Origin: Rossellomorea vietnamensis NBRC 101237
GTDB taxonomy: Bacteria > Bacillota > Bacilli > Bacillales > Bacillaceae_B
Assembly: GCF_001591825.1 (NCBI RefSeq)
Contig: NZ_BCVQ01000031.1
Span: 1-48,517 of the forward strand
Reading direction: 5' to 3'
DNA: 48,517 bases
The notes under the pieces were generated by a model that searched no databases, was not told where the DNA came from, and was given only the letters and a program-made list of their open reading frames with translations. The translations under genes and the position numbers were made by a program. Shown here one piece after another: positions 25,512-32,709 of this stretch (positions are counted from its first letter, which is position 1; every line of letters starts with the position of its first letter).

Positions 25512-25580
25512 AAAGGGGCTGACTGTATTGGTGCTGATCCTAAAGAGTAAGATCAGGCATCCATACTGTCGGCTTTTTTT
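25512..25580 (+). terminator. large terminator hairpin after the DUF2639 gene
   Basis: The arm 25512-25527 (GGGGCTGACTGTAT) pairs with 25563-25576 (ATACTGTCGGCT), followed by seven T. A second stem TGCTGATC/GATCAGGCA lies inside it. Confidence 0.85.
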
Positions 25581-25729
25581 AGTACATATTGATTTTTTGA
25601 AAGGTGATGGAGCGGCAATCAACCACCACTCGCAACATCAAAAGCAAATATTCATGGGATTTTCATTTAATTTTCATGTTTGAGGGTTATAGTAATCGTA
25701 TAATTCTTAATGATAATAGGAGAACATAA

Positions 25730-26308
25730 ATGGAATCCAAATCAAAAATCAGCCATCCATCATTTTTATCAAAATTTATCCCGAATCCTAAGGAACGAAA
25801 AAATGTCATCTTCTACTTGGCATTAAGCATCTGTTTAACGGTTGCAGGAATCCTCCTTATTTCTGCTTACAGGGAAGTCCTTATGGGAATGAATGAGGAA
25901 TCCTATAAGGAATTTCTCAAACAATTCGGGTCCGCAGCAAGAATTATTTACTTTGTCGTCCTCAGTATCTTTCCGGTATTCCTGTTAATGAAATGGAAAG
26001 GGTTGAAAGGGGTAAAGTGGAAGGATGTAGAAATTAAACGCCTTGTCCAATTTGTAGGAAAGCTGTTGAGGAAATGGCACGTTCCCTTAGCACTATTGGC
26101 ATCGGCAGGTGTGGTGTTACACGGAATTCTGGCCATCATCAGAGATTTCCACTGGGACTTCACCAATATTACGGGGATCCTTTCGAGTATCGCGCTCTTC
26201 TTCCTTATAAGTATGGGTTTTAAGCGCTTCAAAAGGAAAGATCGAGCGTGGCATTTAAAACTTGCCATCACCTTTACCGTATTCTTTATGATCCATGCTT
26301 CTTTTTAA
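25730..26308 (+). CDS. predicted b-heme membrane protein (ferric-reductase-like)
   Basis: Protein of 192 residues with five membrane helices (about 26-47, 70-88, 117-137, 148-164, 175-192). Helices 3 and 5 each carry a His pair with 13 residues between: His117/His131 and His175/His189. This HX13H pattern in the third and fifth helices is how ferric reductase and NADPH-oxidase transmembrane domains hold two b hemes. No flavin or NAD domain is attached, so an electron donor would be separate. ATG at 25730 follows AATAGGAGAA. Family name is uncertain. Confidence 0.7.
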   Translation: MESKSKISHPSFLSKFIPNPKERKNVIFYLALSICLTVAGILLISAYREVLMGMNEESYKEFLKQFGSAARIIYFVVLSIFPVFLLMKWKGLKGVKWKDVEIKRLVQFVGKLLRKWHVPLALLASAGVVLHGILAIIRDFHWDFTNITGILSSIALFFLISMGFKRFKRKDRAWHLKLAITFTVFFMIHASF

Positions 26309-26319
26309 TCCGACCTAAC

Positions 26320-26364
26320 AAAAAGGTTATCACAAAGGGTAAATACCTTTATGATAACCTTTTT
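26320..26364. terminator. bidirectional terminator between the heme protein and GNAT genes
   Basis: AAAAAGGTTATCA (26320-26332) pairs perfectly with TGATAACCTTTTT (26352-26364), with A and T tracts on the ends. Confidence 0.9.
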
Positions 26365-26370
26365 CTGTTT

Positions 26371-26928
26371 TTAAGCTTCGAGCGCCTGCTCTTCTTCAGG
26401 AGACTGCTGAAGCTGATATAAATAGAGGGTGTACAAATCTTTAGGGATCTCATACAGATCATACACCTCATCCAGAGCATTTAATTGATCATAGAGAGAT
26501 TTCCTTGATTCATTTGCCTTTACGACATAAGGAAGCTTTTCTGCGGCCTTTTGTGAACGGGTATTCACCTTTCTGATTCTCATAAAGATGGTTTCCATTC
26601 CCAACTCAAAAAATAACTCGGAAAAGAATGCATCCTTCGCCGGCTGGTTATACCCTTTGCCATGAAACGGCTTCCCAAGCCATGTACCAAGGAATCCTGC
26701 ATTTTCCTGGATATCGAATAAATTAATCGTTCCGATAGGGTTGCCCCACTCGTCCAAAATCGTGCGGGAAATAAGTTCTCCCCGCTCTTCTGCTTCAATG
26801 GTTTGTTTTGTCAGGAAAAGAAGCTCCTCATAGGAATACGCCTTTTGACGCACAAAAGGGAAGACATCCGGGTGCACCATCAGGTCATAAAGTTCATGAC
26901 ACTCATGTAAATCACGTTTCTTGATCAT
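26371..26928 (-). CDS. GNAT family N-acetyltransferase
   Basis: Protein of 185 residues. The GNAT core is visible as NPIGTINLFDI (strand 4), then LGTWLGKPFHGKGYNQPAKDAFFSELF, which contains the acetyl-CoA pyrophosphate loop (usually Q/R-x-x-G-x-G/A), and METIFMRIRKVNTRSQKAAEKL with the Asn of RimJ/RimL-type enzymes. A C-terminal helical tail of about 60 residues is unusual. The substrate is unknown. ATG at 26928 follows GGAGGG, but that site is buried in a hairpin, and a tRNA-like sequence lies farther upstream on the same strand. Confidence 0.8.
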   Translation of the reverse strand: MIKKRDLHECHELYDLMVHPDVFPFVRQKAYSYEELLFLTKQTIEAEERGELISRTILDEWGNPIGTINLFDIQENAGFLGTWLGKPFHGKGYNQPAKDAFFSELFFELGMETIFMRIRKVNTRSQKAAEKLPYVVKANESRKSLYDQLNALDEVYDLYEIPKDLYTLYLYQLQQSPEEEQALEA

Positions 26929-26956
26929 AGTAGACCCTCCTTGAGGGCAGTCTACT
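26929..26956 (-). promoter_or_regulatory. hairpin covering the GNAT ribosome binding site
   Basis: On the minus strand AGTAGA pairs with TCTACT and CCCTC pairs with GAGGG, with a CTG bulge and an AAG loop. The right arm contains the GGAGGG Shine-Dalgarno and ends directly at the ATG. Translation would be blocked unless the hairpin opens. Confidence 0.5.
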
Positions 26957-26963
26957 CGCGTAC

Positions 26964-27017
26964 GATCCCACCCTCGAAATTTTTAAATGGTAACTAAAAA
27001 ATTTCGGGGTGGGAATC
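26964..27017. repeat. inverted repeat overlapping the tRNA-like element
   Basis: Arms of 21 and 22 bases (26964-26984 and 26996-27017), facing each other over an 11-base loop. Each arm reads GAT(T)CCCACCC then CGAAATTTTT toward the loop. They differ by two single-base insertions or substitutions. The right arm is part of the tRNA-like T arm and acceptor strand. Confidence 0.6.
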
Positions 27018-27071
27018 GAACCCACTAAGACCAGTCAAGAAACTGGTGGCGCACCTTTTGCCTTCCCTTCA
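27002..27071 (-). ncRNA. tRNA-like sequence in the GNAT leader
   Basis: On the minus strand a 70-base region follows tRNA order. The T arm is perfect: GTGGG, loop TTCGATT, CCCAC (27009-27025). The anticodon-like arm is ACCAG, 8-base loop TTTCTTGA, CTGGT. The D-like arm is GGC, nine-base loop with GG, GCC. The acceptor ends are TGAAGGG and CCCGAAA; only GGG:CCC and one outer pair form, and no CCA follows (a T tract does). It is therefore not a normal tRNA gene. It may be a tRNA relic or a tRNA-like RNA. Confidence 0.5.
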
Positions 27072-27203
27072 TTACAGTCGCTAAAATATATGAATAGATC
27101 GCTTTGTAATCGGAAATAAATTATCCATCTGTATCATATACGAAATATCTCAAAAAGGAAATAGGTAAAATGCTGATTTTTGAAGAAAATTTTTAACAAA
27201 TTT

Positions 27204-28334
27204 CTACACGTTTTGATAAGCGATTTCCCCGTTGACGAAAGTCAACATAGGCTTTGCCATAAAGTGAAATGGGTGGTGGCTCCACAGGACCAGATCGGCA
27301 TCTTTATTTACTTCAATACTGCCGACCCGGTCAGATACACCAAGGTTTCTGGCAGGTGCGATGGTGATTCCTTCCAATGCCTTCTGTTCCTCCAATCCTT
27401 CACGCACGGCAATCGCCGCACACATGTTCAGATACTGGATGGGTGTGTAAGGGTGATCGGTCGTAACCGACACTTCGACACCTGCTTCCGTCAATTTCTG
27501 ATAGGTGATCCAGCTCTTGTTTTTAAGCTCAACCTTCGAGCGTCTTGTGAACGTCGGACCGACAGAAACCTTTAAGTTTTTTCCTTTCAGCTCATCCGAT
27601 ATAAGGTGGCCCTCCGTGCAATGTTCTATCCGGAGGTCAAGGCTGAATTCTTCAGCGAAACGCACTGCGGATAAAATATCATCCGCCCTGTGAGCGTGGA
27701 TCCGAACAGGAATTTCCCGCTTTAAAGCGGAAACGAGAGGAGCGACTCTCAGTTCCTCTGGCTGGTCACAATATTTAGCAGAGAAAAAGGCTTCCCTGAG
27801 CATCCCCATGATCCCCATCCTTGTAATGGAATCATTGTTTCCATTGCTATGGATTCGTTTCGGATTTTCCCCTAAAGCGATCTTCAATCCGGAGGTTTCT
27901 TTGATTAGCATGGATCTGATGTTAGAACCATGTGTTTTGATCACCGCTGTGGTACCTCCGATCACATTCGCGCTTCCGGGCATGACATTCACGGTGGTGA
28001 CGCCGTATGTAAGGGCGTCTTTAAAGCCAGGGTCCAATGGGTATACCCCGTCGAAGGCCCTGATATGAGGGGTCATCGGTTCGATCGTTTCATTGGCGTC
28101 GTTACCCGCCCAGCCTGTACCTTCATCATAGAGTCCTAGATGAGTGTGGCAATCAATGAATCCGGGAAAAAGGAATTTCCCCTGACAATCATACACGGAA
28201 GCGTGGTGGAATCCCTCCACATCATGGGGGAATATTTGTTTGATTTTTCCGTCTTTTATGAGTAAAGCTCCATTATGAATAGGCTTGGATGTAATGGGAT
28301 AAATGGTTACGTTTCTTAAAAGTATGGAATTCAT
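27204..28334 (-). CDS. amidohydrolase family protein (imidazolonepropionase-like)
   Basis: Metal-dependent hydrolase of 376 residues with a TIM-barrel core and the composite N- and C-terminal domain. Metal-site residues are visible in DCHTHLG (HxH) near 61, HAHRADD near 214, EHCTEG near 238 and TTDHP near 290. The group includes imidazolonepropionase and related cyclic-amide hydrolases; the true substrate is not evident, and no hut genes are near. ATG at 28334 follows GAAAGGAAAAACG; an earlier ATG at 28349 is less likely. It precedes nothing obvious in an operon; the DedA gene upstream is 63 bases away. Confidence 0.85.
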   Translation of the reverse strand: MNSILLRNVTIYPITSKPIHNGALLIKDGKIKQIFPHDVEGFHHASVYDCQGKFLFPGFIDCHTHLGLYDEGTGWAGNDANETIEPMTPHIRAFDGVYPLDPGFKDALTYGVTTVNVMPGSANVIGGTTAVIKTHGSNIRSMLIKETSGLKIALGENPKRIHSNGNNDSITRMGIMGMLREAFFSAKYCDQPEELRVAPLVSALKREIPVRIHAHRADDILSAVRFAEEFSLDLRIEHCTEGHLISDELKGKNLKVSVGPTFTRRSKVELKNKSWITYQKLTEAGVEVSVTTDHPYTPIQYLNMCAAIAVREGLEEQKALEGITIAPARNLGVSDRVGSIEVNKDADLVLWSHHPFHFMAKPMLTFVNGEIAYQNV

Positions 28335-28397
28335 CGTTTTTCCTTTCATGAGGCTTGTTTCCTTATTATTTTAAACAATTTTGCGTAAAAAAAGAAG

Positions 28398-28997
28398 TTA
28401 ATCAATCCTTTTATTTCTTCTATATGAATAAATTAGATAAAAAAGGGTTGAAATGACAGCTATTAAACTGAGGGGTTTAATATAGCGCGTCCCGATGACT
28501 TCAATATGCTCCCAGTGTGTACCGAGTTCCATCCCGATGATCATAAACAACAATGTCCAGGGCAGCATGGCTGCAAAAGTGTACAAAGTGAATGTAGAGA
28601 AGGGCATGCGGCTTATGCCGGCGGGTATACTGATGGCATGCCGGACGATCGGTATGAAACGTGCCGTGAAAATGACGATCGTCCCGTGCTTCTCAAACCA
28701 CTTCTCTGCAGCAAGAATATGCTTTGAATGAATAAACAGATATTTTCCGTATTTTTCAAAAAAAGGTCTGCCTCCATAGTACCCCAGCCAATAAAGAAAT
28801 AACTGAGCCATGGTCCCACCGACGACGCCGCTGATGAAGGCCCCGATAAACGTGAGTTTGCCTGCGGTTACCATGAAGCCTGCATAGCTCAGGACAAGCT
28901 CGCTGGGGATGACTTCTATCATGAGTGCGAGAGAGATTCCCGCATATCCCAAATCGGTTAAGAATGTAAGGATGTGTAAAACCCATTCATGGTTCAT
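28398..28997 (-). CDS. DedA family membrane protein
   Basis: Polytopic protein of 199 residues of the DedA/VTT (SNARE-associated) family. Visible family blocks are EVIPSELVLSYAGF in the first part, GTMAQLFLYWLGYYGG, and FTARFIPIVRHAISIPAG, which carries the conserved Arg residues of the lipid-transport site. DedA proteins recycle polyprenyl carrier lipid or phospholipid across the membrane. It is 10 bases after uppP on the same strand, so both genes are probably co-transcribed and act on undecaprenyl phosphate recycling. Confidence 0.9.
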   Translation of the reverse strand: MNHEWVLHILTFLTDLGYAGISLALMIEVIPSELVLSYAGFMVTAGKLTFIGAFISGVVGGTMAQLFLYWLGYYGGRPFFEKYGKYLFIHSKHILAAEKWFEKHGTIVIFTARFIPIVRHAISIPAGISRMPFSTFTLYTFAAMLPWTLLFMIIGMELGTHWEHIEVIGTRYIKPLSLIAVISTLFYLIYSYRRNKRID

Positions 28998-29007
28998 ATT
29001 TTTCCTC

Positions 29008-29787
29008 CTACATGAATCCTGAGTATTGAAGAATGAGAATCAAGAGTCCTAAAGCCCAAACGTAATAGGAGAATATTTTCAGAGAGTGCTTTTTTAAGAA
29101 ATTCACCATGGTCATAATGGCGAAATAGCCGAATACTGCCGCACTGACTGTTCCGATGGCTAAACTTGCGAAGGGAATCGCTTCAGGGGCTCCCCCGATC
29201 ATTTCTTTCCCCTGTAACACGATACCTCCCAGAATGGCAGGGGTAGAAAGGAGAAAGGAGAAATAGGCTGCAGTCTCTCTGTCCAATTTCCTGAATAATC
29301 CTGCTGCTATCGTTAAACCGGACCTTGAAAGGGCGGGGAATATGGCTGCCGCTTGGAAGCTCCCGATCACCAAAGCATCTGTATACGAAAGATCATCCAG
29401 CTTCTTGTATCCGTTCTTCACCCCGTCAGCGACATACATAATGCACCCTGTCACAAGAAACTCCCAACCGATGGTAGCCCCTGTCTTTGATATGGCGTCA
29501 AAATAGTCTTCGAACATAAATCCTATAATCACTGCAGGGATGGTCCCGATGATGAGAATCCAGGATAATTTACTGAATGGGTGCCTCAGCATGTATAAAA
29601 GTTCCTTCTGATAAACGACAATGACGGCAATCAAAGTACCGATATGAAGCATCGTATCCAGGAAAAGCCCGGCTTCTTCCAGTCCGAAAGCAAGCCTCCC
29701 GAGATAAAGATGCCCGGTGCTTGAGATGGGAAGAAACTCTGTTAACCCTTGTATAACGCCGAGGATAAAGGCCTCGATTTTGTTCAT
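29008..29787 (-). CDS. uppP: undecaprenyl-diphosphatase UppP (BacA)
   Basis: Membrane enzyme of 260 residues with about eight helices. The two conserved blocks are GVIQGLTEFLPISSTGHL near the N-terminus (Glu-rich catalytic part) and PALSRSGLTIAAGL near residue 170 (the re-entrant P-loop-like motif). It removes the phosphate from undecaprenyl pyrophosphate so that the carrier can be reused in wall synthesis, and overproduction gives bacitracin resistance. ATG at 29787 is chosen; GTG codons at 29796 and 29793 lie too near the AAAGG site. It is followed closely by dedA. Confidence 0.95.
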   Translation of the reverse strand: MNKIEAFILGVIQGLTEFLPISSTGHLYLGRLAFGLEEAGLFLDTMLHIGTLIAVIVVYQKELLYMLRHPFSKLSWILIIGTIPAVIIGFMFEDYFDAISKTGATIGWEFLVTGCIMYVADGVKNGYKKLDDLSYTDALVIGSFQAAAIFPALSRSGLTIAAGLFRKLDRETAAYFSFLLSTPAILGGIVLQGKEMIGGAPEAIPFASLAIGTVSAAVFGYFAIMTMVNFLKKHSLKIFSYYVWALGLLILILQYSGFM

Positions 29788-29920
29788 ATTCACCACTGCC
29801 TTTCTTCAAATACTCTAAGGACAAACTCCTCTTCTAAACGTATATTCCAATTCGTCACATTTCATGAAGGTTGTCATGAAGAAACAAAAAAAGACCACAT
29901 AAAGAAAATCTTCAAATAGG

Positions 29921-29946
29921 TGAAACTTTATGAAAGAAAGGACGTA
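29921..29946 (+). promoter_or_regulatory. sigma-W-like ECF promoter before the DUF4870 gene
   Basis: TGAAAC (29921-29926), exactly 16 bases, then CGTA (29943-29946). This equals the B. subtilis sigma-W consensus. It is 63 bases before the start codon. Confidence 0.65.
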
Positions 29947-30008
29947 AATATAGAGGAGGATACAATTAACGTGTCTTTCTAACAGGGTTTAGACAAGGAG
30001 GAATTGAC

Positions 30009-30332
30009 ATGCCGGCAAAAGATGAAAGAATGATGGCAGCTCTTATCTATATATCAAGCTTCTTCACCGTATTCATCGGTCCACTGATCATTTGGCTCAT
30101 TAAAAAGGACGAATCGGAGTTCGTGGACTTCCATGGGAAAGAATACTTGAACTTTCTCATTTCGTATGCCGTTTACGGATTTGTAAGCAGCATTCTCATG
30201 GTGGTATTAATCGGATTTGTGTTAGCTCCCATCGTAGGGCTGCTGGCTCTGATCTTCACCATCCTGGGTGCGGTAAAGGCATATGAAGGTGACTATTACA
30301 AAATCCCTACTGTCTTTCGATTATTGAAATAA
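30009..30332 (+). CDS. DUF4870 family membrane protein
   Basis: Protein of 107 residues with three membrane helices (about 11-30, 43-62 and 66-90). KDERMMAALIYISSFFTVF and FVDFHGKEYLNFLISY are characteristic of the DUF4870 (Tic20-like) family of unknown function. AAGGAGGAATTGAC gives a strong start at 30009. The sigma-W-like promoter upstream suggests an envelope-stress role. It is monocistronic, ended by the hairpin at 30341. Confidence 0.85.
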   Translation: MPAKDERMMAALIYISSFFTVFIGPLIIWLIKKDESEFVDFHGKEYLNFLISYAVYGFVSSILMVVLIGFVLAPIVGLLALIFTILGAVKAYEGDYYKIPTVFRLLK

Positions 30333-30340
30333 ACAAAGAG

Positions 30341-30369
30341 AGAACTCATGAGGCTCATGGGTTCTTTTT
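30341..30369 (+). terminator. terminator of the DUF4870 gene
   Basis: AGAACTCATGA (30341-30351) pairs with TCATGGGTTCT (30355-30365) with one T.G pair, then five T. Confidence 0.85.
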
Positions 30370-30400
30370 CATTCTCGGAATCAGAATGAGGAAGAGAATG

Positions 30401-30428
30401 TTGACAAAACGTTCATAAACTTTATAAT
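30401..30428 (+). promoter_or_regulatory. sigma-A promoter of the WYL regulator gene
   Basis: Consensus TTGACA (30401-30406) and TATAAT (30423-30428) with a 16-base spacer. Confidence 0.7.
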
Positions 30429-30468
30429 TTTATAAAACTATCATCTCTAAAAAGGAGAATGCATCCCT

Positions 30469-31464
30469 ATGACGAGGATTGATAATAAAGTAAGACTGCT
30501 TAAGCTAATGAGTATTTTAAAAGACGAAACGGACGAGGATCATGAGCTGAACCTGGATGACATCATTCTTCGCTTTAGACAGGCTTATGGCCCGGAATTG
30601 AAACTTAACAAGAATTCCTTAAAGGATGATCTGGATCATCTCATCCTGCATGGGTTTGATGTGACCATCAATCAGGAAAAGGATGGGCTTCCTAAATATT
30701 ACAGCCACCAATATCGTTTGTTCGAGTTATACGAACTCCGGATGCTCATCGATGCTGTGGTATCTGCCAAATTCATTTCGAAGAAGGAAACGAGGCAGCT
30801 GACAGGGAAGATCAAGCAGCTGACAAGCCATCAACAAGGAAAGAAGTTACATAATGAAATCCAGATCGATTCCTCCATCAAAAGTGAGAGCCCTTTTATT
30901 CGCCGCACCATCCATGATATCCATGAGGCGATTGCAGAACGGAGGGTGATCACCTTTCAATATGGTCGGTATGATGTCAACAAACAGTTTAACCTCAGTC
31001 ATGAGGGCCGGCTATATAAGGTGAGACCGTATGCTCTTGCATGGGCGAATGATTTTTATTATCTTATTGCCTACTATTTTGAAGCGGACGAAATACGTCA
31101 TTACCGGGTCGATCGATTGCGTAATGTTGAAGTGCTTTCAGAAACCTACCCATATGAAGACTTCGATGTATCCAAGTACGTTCAGTCAACCTTTCAGATG
31201 TTTGCCGGAGATGAAGAATGGATCAAGATTAAGTTTCATAACAACCTGATCAATGTGATGATTGATAAGTTCGGGAAAAATGTCAATATCCAAAGGCACG
31301 GCGAGGACCATTTTATTTTGTCGACAAAAGCCCGGGTAAGCACCGGTCTCGTAAACTGGATCCTCACATTTGGAAGTCAGGCTCAAGTGATCTCTCCGCC
31401 TTCCCTCATCGAAACCGTAAAAGCAGAAGTCAATAAATTGTATACTTTATATCAAGAGAAATAA
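30469..31464 (+). CDS. WYL-domain transcriptional regulator
   Basis: Protein of 331 residues. The N-terminal part (about 1-75) is a winged-helix region (VRLLKLMSILKDE, then LKDDLDHLILHGFDV). The central WYL domain (about 140-225) has RRVITFQYGRYD and WANDFYYLIAYYFEADEIRHYRVDRL, in which WANDFYYL stands for the W-Y-L motif. A WCX extension follows at the C-terminus. WYL proteins sense nucleic acids or nucleotides and often repress stress or defence genes, but no such genes lie next to it. ATG at 30469 follows AAAAGGAGAA. Confidence 0.88.
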   Translation: MTRIDNKVRLLKLMSILKDETDEDHELNLDDIILRFRQAYGPELKLNKNSLKDDLDHLILHGFDVTINQEKDGLPKYYSHQYRLFELYELRMLIDAVVSAKFISKKETRQLTGKIKQLTSHQQGKKLHNEIQIDSSIKSESPFIRRTIHDIHEAIAERRVITFQYGRYDVNKQFNLSHEGRLYKVRPYALAWANDFYYLIAYYFEADEIRHYRVDRLRNVEVLSETYPYEDFDVSKYVQSTFQMFAGDEEWIKIKFHNNLINVMIDKFGKNVNIQRHGEDHFILSTKARVSTGLVNWILTFGSQAQVISPPSLIETVKAEVNKLYTLYQEK

Positions 31465-31467
31465 CGA

Positions 31468-31507
31468 GCAGCGAGCCCCTTAAATGAGAAGGGGCTTGCT
31501 GCTTTTT
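31468..31507 (+). terminator. terminator of the WYL gene
   Basis: GCAGCGAGCCCCTT pairs with AAGGGGCTTGCTGC (one mismatch) and runs into five T. Confidence 0.9.
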
Positions 31508-31536
31508 CACTTGCGAAAAAAATTCTCATGGAAAAG

Positions 31537-31561
31537 TGAACGATTTTTTCTTTCTGCCGTC
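31537..31561 (+). promoter_or_regulatory. ECF-sigma-type promoter of the ABC operon
   Basis: TGAAC (31537-31541) followed by a T-rich spacer of 16 bases and CGTC (31558-31561). The AAC/CG spacing is that of ECF promoters, and the CGTC -10 fits the sigma-M/X/Y type. It lies 34 bases before the first gene. Confidence 0.5.
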
Positions 31562-31594
31562 TTATAGTTGAAAAAGGAAAGGGAGGAAGAAAAA

Positions 31595-31810
31595 ATGAAC
31601 GAATTACAACAATCGTTACAAGCAATCAATTGGGGACTTATCGCTCCTGTTATCATTATTCAGCTCATTCTTATGGTGGTGGCAATGATCGATGTAATCC
31701 GAATAAAATCTACAAACGGCCCGAAATGGCTGTGGGTATTGATCATCATTTTCATTAATATTATTGGACCGGTCATCTACTTCATCTTCGGAAGGAGACA
31801 GAATGGATGA
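31595..31810 (+). CDS. PLDc_N-type small membrane protein (YxlE-like)
   Basis: Protein of 71 residues with two membrane helices (about 14-35 and 45-65) and the PLDc_N motif IVPVI-like region ending in GPVIYFIFGRRQ. In B. subtilis YxlE has this form and lies in the sigY operon before yxlF and yxlG, which are an ABC ATPase and permease. The same three-gene order is found here. ATG at 31595 follows GGGAGGAAGA. Its stop overlaps the ATPase start (ATGA). It may modulate the transporter or an ECF sigma factor. Confidence 0.75.
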   Translation: MNELQQSLQAINWGLIAPVIIIQLILMVVAMIDVIRIKSTNGPKWLWVLIIIFINIIGPVIYFIFGRRQNG

Positions 31811-32709
31811 ATGTCTTGGAAGTATCGACTTTAGAAAAGAGGTATAAGGAAAAGCTTGCAGTGAAAGATATTTCCTTTCAGTTGAAAGGTGGGGCTTGTA
31901 CTGCTTTGCTCGGGCCGAATGGTGCCGGCAAAACGACGACTTTAAATATGCTTGCAGGATTAATTAAACCTACGGCGGGGATGATCATGGCTCCTGATTC
32001 CCCTGATGATATCCGTGAAATGATCGGGTATCTCCCTCAATACCCCGCTTTTTTTGAGTGGATGACCGGAAAGGAGTTCCTGATTTTCTCCGGTGAAATT
32101 TCAGGAATGAAGAAGGGGGACGCAGAGAGAAGGACAGAAGAACTGATCACTTTAGTCGGTTTGGAAGAAGGGAAGAATCGGAAGGTGGGTCAGTACTCTG
32201 GCGGAATGAAACAAAGGCTTGGAATCGCTCAGGCTCTCATTCATAAGCCTAAGCTCATCATCCTTGATGAGCCGGTATCAGCCCTTGATCCGTTCGGCAG
32301 AAGGGAAGTTCTTGACTTATTAAAGACGTTAAAGAAGGAAACGACCATTCTGTTCTCGACCCACATTTTAAATGATGCAGAACAAATTTGTGATGATGTC
32401 CTTTTTCTCCATGAGGGCGTGCTGATTGAGCAAGGGGCGATCGAGGAAGTGAAGGCAAGACACCATAAATTAAGGTTGACCTTGCATTTCAATGAGGATA
32501 GCCATAAGTATACTCCAAACTTAAAGGGAAAAGAGTGGATTCATAATATGGCGTCAGACGGGAAGCGGCTTTCCTTTGAGGTGGCTGATTTGGACCGGGA
32601 CAGAGCCAGGATTTTTTCACTGATCACTGAGTATGGATGGGGTGTGACCAAATTTGAAAGCAGTGAACAAAGCCTGGAAGAGGTCTTCATGGAGGTGATG
32701 AAGAAATGA
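31807..32709 (+). CDS. ABC transporter ATP-binding protein (YxlF-like)
   Basis: ATPase of 300 residues with Walker A GPNGAGKTTT at about 35-44, signature YSGGMKQRLG near 130, Walker B LIILDEP near 150 with switch His in ILFSTHIL, and a C-terminal region of about 80 residues typical of ABC-2 export ATPases. It powers the permease encoded next. The start overlaps the previous stop by ATGA, and its own stop overlaps the permease start in the same way, so the three proteins are tightly coupled. Confidence 0.9.
   Translation: MNVLEVSTLEKRYKEKLAVKDISFQLKGGACTALLGPNGAGKTTTLNMLAGLIKPTAGMIMAPDSPDDIREMIGYLPQYPAFFEWMTGKEFLIFSGEISGMKKGDAERRTEELITLVGLEEGKNRKVGQYSGGMKQRLGIAQALIHKPKLIILDEPVSALDPFGRREVLDLLKTLKKETTILFSTHILNDAEQICDDVLFLHEGVLIEQGAIEEVKARHHKLRLTLHFNEDSHKYTPNLKGKEWIHNMASDGKRLSFEVADLDRDRARIFSLITEYGWGVTKFESSEQSLEEVFMEVMKK

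Noticed and set aside
27002..27071. Calling a normal tRNA gene
   Set aside because: The acceptor stem pairs at only about four of seven positions, the anticodon loop has eight bases and no CCA is encoded, so only a tRNA-like element is reported.
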